The notes under the pieces: model-generated
Seen by the model: the letters and a program-made list of their open reading frames with translations, nothing else
What the model was told of the DNA's origin: nothing
Databases searched by the model: none
Made by a program: the position numbers and the translations under genes
NCBI RefSeq assembly: GCF_963678635.1
Contig: NC_087064.1
Span: forward strand, 63,233,548 to 63,297,547
Source of the DNA: Symsagittifera roscoffensis
Lineage: Eukaryota > Xenacoelomorpha > Acoela > Convolutidae
DNA length: 64,000 nt
Direction: 5' to 3'
Part shown: piece after piece, positions 10,987 to 20,745 of the stretch
Layout: every line of letters begins with the position of its first letter
Numbering within the stretch: the stretch's first letter is position 1

Positions 10987-12540
10987 GGCTAATAAAACCA
11001 CCAACGAAATGCTGGGTTTTCCACTGAGCCCAAGAAGCAAGGCAAATTCTGAACTCCCCCGCAGATATTTTTACTCATATTTTTTCAAAAGGTTTTTTAA
11101 TTAACCAATTTTTCAATGTTATTTTTAAATTGAGGTCAACCGTAGAATTTCTTCCCAGCCAGGGATTGAATTTGAAAATTAATTCTCTTTTATGACTTTT
11201 TTCATTTTTTTAAATTGGCACATTTGAATGGAAAAATGACTCTTTTTCCTCAAACCCCATCATCCATAGGGGTTTGGGGTTTGCAATAGGGAGAGACATT
11301 TCGCGAGTGCCCTTGCTTAATCATTGGACATGGCCTAGGCTAATGCTTATTAATCCGCATATTAAATTTCATAATAATCAGAAAATTTTACTTGTAAAAA
11401 CTCTGGGATCTACTTAAAAATCTCTTCCTCTTTTCAAGAAACGGGGGGGGGGGGGGATTCTTTAGAAGGTACAATAGGGGGGAGAGTCCAAGGGGTACTG
11501 TTAAGTAGATTCAAGGGGAAGAAAATTGAGCCCGAAAAATAAATAATTTCTCTGCAACAATTTTTTGCAATAATCAACACCGACTTTATTACAATTTTGC
11601 AGGATTCAATTTGTATATGGGGGGAAAACTTCATCAAGTAGATTGTTCATAACTGTTCAACCATTTTTGGCTGCAGATTTAGCGGGAATTCCTCAATTAC
11701 AATTATCTAGACTTGAACAAACTAATTCTGAAATTCCAGACAAAAAGATAACTTGAATCTTGAACACTTAAATCACTTGAAAACAATCGGCTTTTCTGCT
11801 TTTGATACTTCTGTCTGGAAGTTGTAAGAGTAAGAAACTAAATTAGGGTGATGGGCGCACAAGCCGCAAGGCCAACTAGCCGAAACCAAGATAAACAGAA
11901 TCTCTTAAACTAACTCCCCCCCTTTTATAATCGGTGGGGAGATTCGTTACTAGATACAAAAATATCATATGTTAAACCATTGAATTATTTTTCTATAGGG
12001 ATGGCAAATCGTTACTAAAAGGTGCCAAACCGGGAAAATATATTTGAATAGACCTAATTACCTAAATACCCCCCCCCCACCTAGCCCCCAGATAGACTAA
12101 GATTAAATCCTTCTCCTTGGGACCAAGTTTTTTTCCTCTACCCTAAACGAAAAAGCAATTTGAGGGCCCGTTTGATGCAGATAATGTAATTTCGACTTCA
12201 AGATATGGCGGTTTGTAGAACATCCGCCTAAGTTAAATCGAAATTTGGGCTCTATTAAAGGATATCTTTCCTCCTGTGTGCACAGTGCATGTATGAATAT
12301 TCAACTGATAATTATGAAATATGCATTTCAAAAAGTACTGAATCTAAGTCGTCTTTCAACATTGTTTAACTTAACTTGAATAAAATAGATAAAGTTATAA
12401 TAGTTTTAAGAGACTCATTCGGTATTAAAATTCAGAACAAAATTAAACGAGACTGTAAATAAGATGACAAAACCAGATGTGCACTGAGCCGAATGGTCTA
12501 AGAGTGTAAAATTATAAAGCAATACTGGATAACATGATGT
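10987..12540. other. Non-coding region with repeat fragments
   Basis: Apart from the poly-G repeat at 11406-11512, I see no gene. Further C-rich blocks lie at about 11916-11923 and 12068-12076. They are next to phrases such as 'aatctcttaaacta' and 'gagattcgttac' that recur near 12785 and 12880. These look like more members of poly-C-bearing short repeats. Confidence 0.5.
11406..11512. repeat. Small TIR repeat with poly-G tract (copy 2, inverted)
   Basis: GGATCTACTTAA at the left and TTAAGTAGATTC at the right are inverted ends. A 14-G run lies at 11443-11456, with TTTTCAAGAAAC before it and GATTCTTTAGAAGGTACAAT after it. Read on the minus strand, the block order matches the repeat at 9384-9588 at about half its length. 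Function is unknown. Confidence 0.5.
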
Positions 12541-12764
12541 GGCTCTTTTCCAGTTCCCCCCCCCCCCTTTCAAAATACCGAGTTTTATGTTTGTTTTACG
12601 TGTTATTACGGCTAAATGCGTGATGTTACGCTGTAAAGTATCAAGAACAAATCTGTTCAGAATTGTCGATTTGTTCAGCACGCCAAATTTCATTGCATTA
12701 TGACAACGTTAAATAGACTTTTCAAAATTGAGTTTGAAAGGGGGGGGGGAACTGGAAAAGAGAC
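12541..12764 (-). mobile_element. hAT-like MITE, copy 3, inverted
   Basis: This is the same family in opposite orientation, 224 bp. The start is GGCTCTTTTCCAGTT and the end AACTGGAAAAGAGAC, with the last-but-one base changed. The 8-bp duplication is CATGATGT (12533-12540 and 12765-12772). Interior blocks such as 'ttacgctgtaaagta' and 'acaaatctgttc' are the complements of those in copies 1 and 2. No protein is encoded, so mobilisation would need an autonomous hAT transposase elsewhere. Confidence 0.93.
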
Positions 12765-12780
12765 CATGATGTATAAAAAA

Positions 12781-12962
12781 AAACGAATCTCCTAAACTAC
12801 AAACATCCCCCCCCCCCCGAGGGTACCTAAAAATCAATCAACGTTCTCTATGCATATGGGAATTTTGTACCTAAACGAATCTCCCCAATTTACGAAAAGG
12901 GGAGGGGAGGGGGTGTGGTCAAAGAGATTCGAAAAATTAACTATTGACCCCCTCCCCCCCCC
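12781..12962. repeat. Poly-C/poly-G short repeat
   Basis: AAACGAATCTCC occurs at 12781 and again near 12873. C runs lie at about 12807-12818 and 12944-12961, with a G-rich block at 12897-12918. The arrangement resembles an imperfect inverted repeat like those at 9384 and 11406, but the ends are not clear enough to delimit it. Confidence 0.35.
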
Positions 12963-13531
12963 CACAACACAGTAGTAGAAGGTACGTACCAGCATAACTA
13001 TTAGAATAGGTAAAACTACGAAAGAAATGAATGAATCAAATTAATTCATCAATTTCACCTTTTAGTATGTTTATGGGATCTCTTTAACTATTTCCTGAAA
13101 AGCAAAGGGCCCTGAGGTCCGAGGAGGGGGTTATTCTTTTGCCGTTTAATTGGTTCGTTATGAGGCGCGAAAATAGAAAAAGAGGATTTATAACCAAATT
13201 AAGTCTACCCAAAAAAATATTTGTTCCTCATATTATATTTAACCTTGCAAAACCTCTCGTTACACCATAAAACTGATGCTTATGTGCGGGCGAGGAGGGG
13301 TGGGGGGATGAGCCTAATTTATTCATTTCAAATGAAACTGACCTTGATCAAAGTTAAGCGGTCAAAACGTCTTTGGGTCAATGAGGTCAAGTCATAAAAA
13401 ATGTCCATGACTATAAATCCGAGAATGTTGGAAATGATCCACACAGAGTGAATGACAGAGCAATATGAGAGAGATAAAAAATAATCAGTGAAACACTTGA
13501 ATTGGAAATAGTATTTCTTCGGTAAACAACT
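12963..13531. other. Non-coding region, nothing recognised
   Basis: No convincing frame or repeat structure is seen. A G-rich stretch (about 13288-13309, GGCGAGGAGGGGTGGGGGGA) could form a quadruplex. Two minus-strand frames of 61-69 codons overlap each other in different frames and have no domain signature. Confidence 0.5.
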
Positions 13532-13608
13532 CTCCAAACGATAAGTATTGGCATTTTATATCGATCGTAACAACAATAATTTGTAGCTGCAAACACAAAG
13601 TAAGCTCT
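13532..13608 (+). repeat. 77-bp direct repeat, first copy
   Basis: The block beginning CTCCAAACGATAAGTATTGG and ending TAAGCTCT is repeated at 13906-13982 with about four substitutions. The two copies enclose about 297 bp. This could be a pair of short terminal direct repeats or a local duplication. No coding function is seen between them. Confidence 0.8.
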
Positions 13609-13905
13609 GTATAATTGGAATGGATCAAACTAAAAATCTAGTGCTTTGTAATTAGTGGTATATCTGCATGTTTGAGCCTAGGCGCAGTAAAATTTAGGAT
13701 TTTTTTTCTGGGCTTTTTGCAGGGCCAAAAACTATATGGATTCAGCAAATGTTTCATCAAGAGTAAGCCGCTAAGTTTTCTACGGTTTAGTTCAATATTT
13801 TGGAAATACTTATATGGAAAAAATAAAGGAAATCAGGGTTCAAAAAAGAAAAATACAAAAAAAACCACAGACCAAGTCCTTAAACCAAAACTTCTGTAAA
13901 TAACG

Positions 13906-13982
13906 CTCCAAACGATAAGTATTGGCATTTTATATCAATCGTAACAACAATAACTTGTAGCTGCAAACACAAAATAAGCTCT
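13906..13982 (+). repeat. 77-bp direct repeat, second copy
   Basis: Partner of the copy at 13532-13608, same orientation and same length, differing at a handful of positions (for example ATCAATCG for ATCGATCG). The sequence between the copies is A-rich near 13810-13880 and has no recognised protein. Confidence 0.8.
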
Positions 13983-14112
13983 CAAAACATTGGTATTTGC
14001 CCTTGAGACGAATTTGTCTTTTTTGGAGGTCACACTTAATCAAGTGTGGACCGTATTGAAGAGAAAAACGGTTAATATAGGGTATCACCCCCTAATTTAG
14101 TATGTTAAAACA

Positions 14113-14194
14113 TGGGTAGGTGGGGCTCGAACCTACGCAGAACCGGTCAACTACGATGTCTGGCTTTTGTCTGAGACCGCTTGGCCATCTGAAT
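14113..14194 (-). tRNA. tRNA-like pseudogene or SINE head (class II type)
   Basis: On the minus strand an A-box-like TGGCCAAGCGGT and a B-box-like GGTTCGAGCCC are correctly spaced for a long-variable-arm (Leu/Ser type) tRNA of 82 nt. The T stem pairs with one mismatch. The acceptor stem does not pair: the 5' seven bases ATTCAGA face CTACCCA. The anticodon stem is not convincing either. This is therefore not a functional tRNA. It may be a decayed tRNA gene or the tRNA-derived head of a SINE. No repeat copy elsewhere in the window supports the SINE reading. Confidence 0.45.
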
Positions 14195-14279
14195 TTATAT
14201 AGCGCCGAATTAACCTGAACTTATAAGCTAACATTGCGAGTGAGAGGGTAATATATTCGCGGGATGTCGGGCTCAATTG

Positions 14280-15045
14280 CCCATAGAGAACAAGTCCGAC
14301 GTCAGATTGGGTGTTCTACTTCGCACGATAGTTAAGAAAAGGATCTCATTCTCGTAGCCACCGAGACCATGTATGGTCAGCGTACCACTGCGCTCGTACG
14401 TACCTTTCCTTATGATCGAAGTTTTCCCCAGGAGAGAGCGAAGGAAAGCTTGCGGCTTATTGCTCGAGCGAAAATTTATTGGGGGTCAGCTTTTAAATCA
14501 AGCAAATCGGTTATACCGGAGTGATCGGCTTTTCATTCGAAGCCTGCTGCACTAATCAGAGTGTTGTTTCTAACACTTCATCTGTCACCAGCCTACTGCC
14601 TAGTATATCGTGGACTACACATTTAACGCTACGGACGAAGCGCTCCCAAGAGCCCCTATGATGTGGTGCACACGGAGGGTTAAGCTTCCGGGTTCTAGCT
14701 TTATGGGAAAAGACGTTTGGAGCCATTTTGTTAAAGTTCTTGAAAAAGGATTTCCTTTTCTGCACCAACATAAGTAGTCCGTTATCCAAACAAAAATTGC
14801 TGTTTGTACCACGGCGTGCGATGAAACGGTCGTTGCTCATCACATATGAGCAGGTGTCTAGAGATGGCACCACCTCGAGGTGCACAGCCCTGGTGGTGAG
14901 GCACATGAAAAGGAAGCCCTATCTTTTTTCAGAGCTTCTTCGAATGGGAACCTGATATGGTTCAAAATACTCCACGAACGTTGAGGAAAAAGGTGCGAAT
15001 TATACCAGAGGTCTTCGACACCTAGGTAAATCGGTCGAAAGAGTA
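14280..15045 (-). pseudogene. BEL/Pao integrase core and C-terminus
   Basis: The longest open part is 116 codons at 14556-14906. It contains CLTTRAVHLEVVPSLDT, RFIARRG, LDNG and GSWERFVRSVK, a highly characteristic BEL/Pao integrase series. Upstream on the minus strand the segment reading VEYFEPY has Glu where the first catalytic Asp of the family (DYFGP) is expected. The second Asp (LDNG) and the WER Glu are present. Downstream, after stops, KPITPV, LTPNKF and RAQWYADHTWSRWLRE continue the family C-terminal region. At least four in-frame stops make it non-functional. Confidence 0.88.
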
Positions 15046-15375
15046 GTGACCGTGATTTCTTTTTGCTTTCGACATATAACGCAAGGGTTTTCCAGGGTTA
15101 AGAGGTTTATTCAAGGGTTAAAAGAAAAAACTTTAAATGTATGTCAAGATCAATCAACTACTACGACACTCAAAATCCACTTAAAAACTATTACTTTCAC
15201 ACAGATAATTGTGAGTGGAGGAACTTTTATATTAAAGGAGGCTCAACAACCGATTGAAAGCTCAAGGTATACGAGCTGAATAATCTCTCGAAGGCGAAAA
15301 TGGAGACCACATGCAAATTGGCTAAAATGAAGACAATGAAGACTCAAACTATAAATCAAAAGGCCTCATATTGTT
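15046..15375 (-). other. Spacer between BEL integrase and zinc-binding block
   Basis: No clear domain is readable here on either strand. It is nevertheless part of the element, because about 15115-15375 is repeated at about 20746-21010 with scattered differences (for example the block around 'gtgagtggaggaactttta'). Small plus-strand frames of 62-77 codons are antisense and are not supported. Confidence 0.6.
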
Positions 15376-16700
15376 CCTTGCTTATTAAAGCAGCCGCTAA
15401 AGACTGCGAAAATATGCACTCAATAATAAATTGTCATTGTATTTTCATCGAAATTTTAACTTTCATGGGTATTAGCTTGAGTAGCTAAAGCCTCTGTCTT
15501 AAGCTTGTTTTGTGTGGCTTCACGGAGCGCACGTAGTCCAGTCCTTGATGAAAATGCACAAGTTGGAACTTCCAAGCCAACAAAAGAACTAATGTATGCA
15601 GGGCGTCATGCAAAATAGGTAATTTTGTGTCTAACTTGATATCAGCTAGGCGTCCTATGCGGCAAAATAACCGGAGGATACCACCCGGACTCAAGAACGG
15701 TGAGTACGAGGCAATAATGCTATTGCTCCTAAAAGATTTACCAGAGGTTCGCAATTTCGAGTCGACGGGAAATGAATCGGTTTGCGCAAGACATATAAGT
15801 GTCTTCTCCAGAATCTCCAGCCCCGAGGATCGGTGATCTCAATTCTGGTACCGCGAATCTGGCCATGTGGCGGCAGCAGCAATTACATAAAAACAAGGTT
15901 CGTTTATACCTTGTAAGCAATTCGAATTTTTCTGAGACAAATCTATGATTCGGAAGTTTGATTGCAACATCGGTGAAGCAACTATTATCGAAACAATTAA
16001 CAAAGTCGTATGAGGGACCCTTTAAACGGATTTTTTTATCAATTCTTGATTGGTTTAAACGGCCAATCCTTAGTCCTAAGAATACTCGGCACAATTACTC
16101 AGCTGCTATCCTTAAGAGCTTCCAAAGAAATCCCCGTGTACCAGTAGCAGATGGATTATTGCCGCTCAGGACTTGGTGCCGCTCAGGACATTATTGCCAC
16201 TCGTCAATGGTGGTCGATTCAAGTTTTTCGCCTGCGCGGTTTCCAACGAGGACATAGAGCTTATCATCATAATTAGGTCACTCCTTTATGGTGGTGCTAT
16301 CTGACCACATGAAGATATTGCTCACTTTAAAGGTAATTTCTTTCACAATTTCGATTTTCAACTGTGTGGCAAGTAGAGCAGCTTGAAGTTCTGTTTTGGG
16401 TTTTGGAAACGCTTTAAGTGCCGCTACATGAACTTTAAGGGTAAAAGAGGTTTCAGTTTGTGCAAGCTTATGAGTCGAGCACGCAAAAATCCAACGCAGA
16501 AGTTTTCCTGCTCAGGTTGTGTAAATCAACCGGTGGGAAGGGTCAGTTGACCTTACAGAGAGAGGCCGGAGTGCCACTCAAAAAGGTTTTTCCTCATCTC
16601 TTCTGGTAAATCAACATCCCATTTTCGAGCATTAATTCGCCAATTGTATTTGAAAAAAAGGCGAGCAATTACAATGTACGGGACTACTAAACCAAGTAGT
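15376..16700 (-). pseudogene. BEL/Pao RNase H and zinc-binding region, duplicate A
   Basis: On the minus strand: KWDVDLPEEMRKNLFEWHSG (about 16553-16700), the typical post-RT linker. Then, in shifting frames, THKLAQTETS, PKTELQAALLAT and WSDSTT for the RNase H-like part. Then NRAGEKLESTTIDEW and SGNNPSATGTRG for the following linker. Finally SPFLSPGGILRLFCRIGRLA with HDALHTL and HFHQGLDYVRSV (15485-15754) for the H2C2-like zinc-binding region before integrase. Multiple frameshifts and stops. Nearly identical to 16701-18025, offset 1,325 bp. Confidence 0.85.
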
Positions 16701-18025
16701 CCTTGCTTATTAAAGCAACCGCTAAAGACTGCGAAAATATGCACTCAATAATAAATTGTCATTGTATTTTCATTGAAATTTTAACTTTCATGGGTATTAG
16801 CTTGAGTAGCTAAAGCCTCTGTCTTAAGCCTGTTTTGTGTGGCTTCACGGAGCGCACGTAGTCCAGTCCTTGATGAAAATGCACAAGTTGGAACTTCCAA
16901 GCCAACAAAAGAACTAATGTATGCAGGGCGTCATGCAAAATAGGTAATTTTGTGTCTAACTTGATATCAGCTAGGCGTCCTATGCGGAAAAATAACCGGA
17001 GGATACCACCCGGACTCAAGAACGGTGAGTACGAGGCAATAATGCTATTGCTCCTAAAGGATTTACCAGAGGTTCGCAATTTCGAGTCGACGGGAAATGA
17101 ATCGGTTTGCGCAAGACATATAAGTGTCTTCTCCAGAATCTCCAGCCCCGAGGATCGGTGATCTCAATTCTGGTACCGCGAATCTGGCCATGTGGCGGCA
17201 GCAGCAATTACATAAAAACAAGGTTCGTTTATACCTTGTAAGCAATTCGAATTTTTCTGAGACAAATCTATGATTCGGAAGTTTGATTGACGCAACATCG
17301 GTGAAGCAACTATTATCGAAACAATTAACAAAGTCGTATGAGGGACCCTTTAAACGGATTTTTTTTATCAATTCTTGATTGGTTTAAACGGCCAATCCTT
17401 AGTCCTAAGAATACTCGGCACAATTACTCAGCTGCTATCCTTAAGAGCTTCCAAAGAAATCCCCGTGTACCAGTAGCAGATGGATTATTGCCGCTCAGGA
17501 CTTGGTGCCGCTCAGGACATTATTGCCACTCGTCAATGGTGGTAGATTCGAGTTTTTCGCCTGCGCGGTTTCCAACGAGGACATAGAGCTGATCATCATA
17601 ATTAGGTCACTCCATTATGGTGGTGCTATCTGACCAGATGAAAATATTGCTCACTTTAAAGGTAATTTCTTTCACAATTTCGATTTTCAACTGTGTGGCA
17701 AGTAGAGCAGCTTGAAGTTCTGTTTTGGGTTTTGGAAACGCTTTAAGTGCCGCTACATGCACTTTAACGAAAGTAAAAGAGGTTTCAGTTTGTGCAAGCT
17801 TATGAGTCGAGCACGCAAAAATCCAACGCAGAAGTTTTCCTGCTCAGGTTGTGTAAATCAACCGGTGGGAAGGGTCAGTTGACCTTACAGAGAGAGGCCG
17901 GAGTGCCACTCAAAAAGGTTTTTCCTCATCTCTTCTGGTAAATCATCATCCCATTTTCGAGCATTAATTCGCCAATTGTATTTGAAAAAAAGGCGAGCCA
18001 TTACAATGTACGGGACTACTAAACC
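16701..18025 (-). pseudogene. BEL/Pao RNase H and zinc-binding region, duplicate B
   Basis: Tandem copy of 15376-16700 with few differences. The zinc-binding block is 16810-17079 and carries the same SPFLSPGGILRLF and HFHQGLDYVRSV motifs. The copy differs by small indels, such as CGCAACA for CAACA near 17290 and an extra 'aaag' near 17770. The junction is at 'actactaaaccaa' followed by GTAGTCCTTGC in copy A but by TAAGGTCAAAC here. Only duplicate B is continuous with the RT sequence upstream on the minus strand. Confidence 0.85.
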
Positions 18026-18860
18026 AATAAGGTCAAACACCTAAGATACAAAACTCAAAACTGTTAGTTGAGTTAATGCCTTCAATCAGGGTGATGAAAA
18101 CCTGGGCTCAAAACCAATGTGTCAGTTACATGATTCCATTTAAGATCTAAGAGGATTGTTCAACATTACATAATTCCTTAGCCAATGAAGGTGTTCCATT
18201 GACTTCGGGGTTCAATTCGATTGTTATTTTTTCAACATTAGTGAAAACTCAACCAAAACAAAACCACATAAATTAATAAACTTGACCAAATACTGATTAG
18301 TTTTAACTGCTTGCTCTATGTTTTCGAGCGAACCCAAGTAATCGTCCGTATAGATTTTTTTGTCAATTAATGATGCTGCTTAAGGACATGTGAACAAGTT
18401 ATCATTTGCTATTTTGCGCAAAGCGTATTTCACGTGTTTTGATGGACAAGTGTATCGATGTATTGATGTACTACCACATCCGATGTAAGATCCTTCCGCC
18501 ACAAAAAAAAACGAAGCGAAATTTGATCATGGTCTTGGACTCCTACCTGGACAAACATACGGCATATATGGGCTGTCGGAGTATAAAACCTGAATTACAA
18601 AAACCAAGTTTTGAAGTAAGTCTGGACCAACCAAAGAGATTGATTTAAACACGGGCCATGAAACTTAGCAGTCCCGTTAAGTACTCAACGCCACTTAACC
18701 GGCCGATTCGGGGTTTATACTGGGTGGTGCGGAAGAGACCACTGGCGATCGATTCGCCATTGATTCGTCTTGACGGTAACAACATGATCTTTCCTGATCA
18801 CCTTATTACGGCGCAGCTTGGGGTTTTTAAATTACATCGCTTCAAAGTTTTAAATTGAGC
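18026..18860 (-). pseudogene. BEL/Pao reverse transcriptase remnant
   Basis: Minus-strand translation gives FLWRKDLTSDVVVHQYIDTL (about 18410-18480), matching the family stretch after the first RT catalytic block. Upstream of it is a damaged version of the GPDLLQN motif that is better preserved at 22717-23040. The catalytic aspartates are not readable and several stops are present. The plus-strand 80- and 66-codon frames here are antisense shadows. Confidence 0.7.
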
Positions 18861-20712
18861 AAGCGATAATTAATAATTCTTATGTAGGCTGACATTGTTT
18901 TCAGCTCAAAGAATAGGCAGCATGTATTTTTCACCATGTTAGAATGTTTCGGAACTTAGGATGGATAAAGCACGTTTTTCCGTGGACGAACGAGCAACGA
19001 CTTGTTTAAAAACTCCATAAGATTCCAATTACTTTGACACTTGTAATGACACCCAGTCAAAATGCCAATTGGAATAAGTTTTCTTTTGCCTCTCCGATTG
19101 CTAACCGTTAAAGCGGGGTAATACCGTGTGTGATTTTGTGTATTACCCTCCTCAAGCTGATATCAAATGTACAAACCCCGCTTACCAAGGTTCTTCTAAT
19201 CTTCTTGTTGGTTTTTCATATGAACATTCGGTATAGAAACCGTTTTCGGCTTGTGAACTAGCTTAATTGATAAAAAGTAATCGCAAAAACCTTCTCCCAG
19301 AATTGAAATAAATAAAACAATTTGATGGTAACGCACTGAACGGTTCGGAATTTACCTCAACCATCGATTCCGCCCTTCTGGCATTCTGACTGTGTGTCAT
19401 TACAGGTGATTGCGGTGTGCCATGGAACATGTTGAAATGTTTCAATGGCCCCAACAAGCATGGTATTTGCAGCGCAGACAGGTGCAAAAAGGGCTGATGA
19501 TTTTGCCTCCGGTAATTATGTGAAAGGGCATATTGACAAATGATGAGTTATTGGATGGTTCCAAGAGACCTGCGGCTCAGAAGGCCCGACAGTTTGCGAA
19601 ACCGTGTGCATTAAAAGGAAATTATTCATCGGACCCAGCAGCATTGTATTAGCAAAGTTGGATCTGGCTGGAAACCAGCTTGAGGAACAGTGGAAGGATG
19701 TTGATTAATAACGCCGACAAAGTGGAATTGTAACGTATGCATCATTACTAAGTAAAAAGAATATTGATTTCGGGCATTTTTGCAAAAGGGCTAGATGATT
19801 ACTGATATGTAAACCACGATCACTAGATGCTCGATGCCCCGCAGTGGAATTGACGGCTAGCGCGATGAGGAAAAACTTGTGTGTTCAATGTCAACTCAGT
19901 TTCCGATTGGGTAGCTGAAAAAGCAGAAAGGAACCATTACGATCCTCCTCCCGTTTTTGATCAATGTGAAACTGAATTTTGTTAAACTCGTCCTTTTTAA
20001 TTTTCCACTAACAGCACATTGTTCATTGAATCCTTCAAACTTTATCTTTTATAGCTTTCTCGTATGATCCTCAGCTAAGGCCTCGAACTTCAAATAAATT
20101 TTTTGGTGTTTTATTTTCAAAGCTACGCCAGATTGCTTAACAAACTTTTATTGTCCAAATTTATTCAACGAGAGATTGTGTTTCATCTCACCGGAGTTTT
20201 CAGATTCAAGTGCGGCCGTATACCGACTGGAATGTGAGCTTGAATTAAGTGTTTTTTCAGTGTTCCATTTCTTAGAAGCTACATTCGACCTTTTAGACCC
20301 AGTGACTCCACTCTGAAGCGAAAACTTAGAACTAGTGTCGCCAGCTGCTTCATCTTGTTGCGTGTTTTCTACGTTCTCAATTTTTTTCTGCGCTTTCTAA
20401 AGTCACTCTTTTAATTTTCAGCGTCCTGTAAAAACTTACTGTTAGTTTCTGTTAATTTGTGGAGCCAAAGATCTTGTTTGGGAAGGCATTTTTCTGGGTC
20501 TTTGATTTTCCAGCCGATTTCCTCATTTGTTTTTTTGACTACTTCATTAAAGGTTTATATTTTTTGATAACTGCCTCTTCTTTTAAATAGCGGTGTTGAT
20601 TTTCAATGTTCTAAACTGCTAAATAATCATGTTTGTAAAGATCACTTTCTATGGAGTCTCTGATTTGCAAAAGTTGTTTTTTCCATGCTTTTACCGCATC
20701 TATATGCTCCAT
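18861..20712 (-). pseudogene. BEL/Pao gag-protease region
   Basis: A minus-strand ATG at 20712 opens MEHIDAVKAWKKQLLQIRDS, similar to the N-terminal helical part of BEL gag proteins, with a stop after about 30 codons. From there to 18861 no domain reads through. About 20216-20712 is shared with the second copy (23070-23490). About 18857-20215 is present only here, so it was deleted from the second copy. The assignment rests mainly on position upstream of RT. Confidence 0.55.
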
Positions 20713-20745
20713 GCTTTATAGGCTGCAAACAAACTTAAAAGAAGA

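Larger units (their letters stand above)
14280..20712 (-). mobile_element. BEL/Pao LTR retrotransposon, decayed, internally duplicated
   Basis: Read on the minus strand, domain order is gag N-terminus (from 20712), protease/RT region, RNase H, zinc-binding region, integrase core and integrase C-terminus. This is the BEL/Pao order. The RNase H to zinc-binding block is present twice in tandem (15376-16700 and 16701-18025). All domains are broken by stops and frameshifts. No flanking LTR pair was recognised, so the ends are approximate. A second, shorter copy follows directly at 20746. Confidence 0.8.

Noticed and set aside
14113-14194. Functional tRNA-Leu or tRNA-Ser gene
   Set aside because: The acceptor stem does not pair and the anticodon arm is not credible, so it is recorded only as tRNA-like.
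15627-15836. Plus-strand frames in the BEL region (also 15958, 16952, 17338, 18406, 22948)
   Set aside because: They are complementary to recognisable minus-strand BEL domains.
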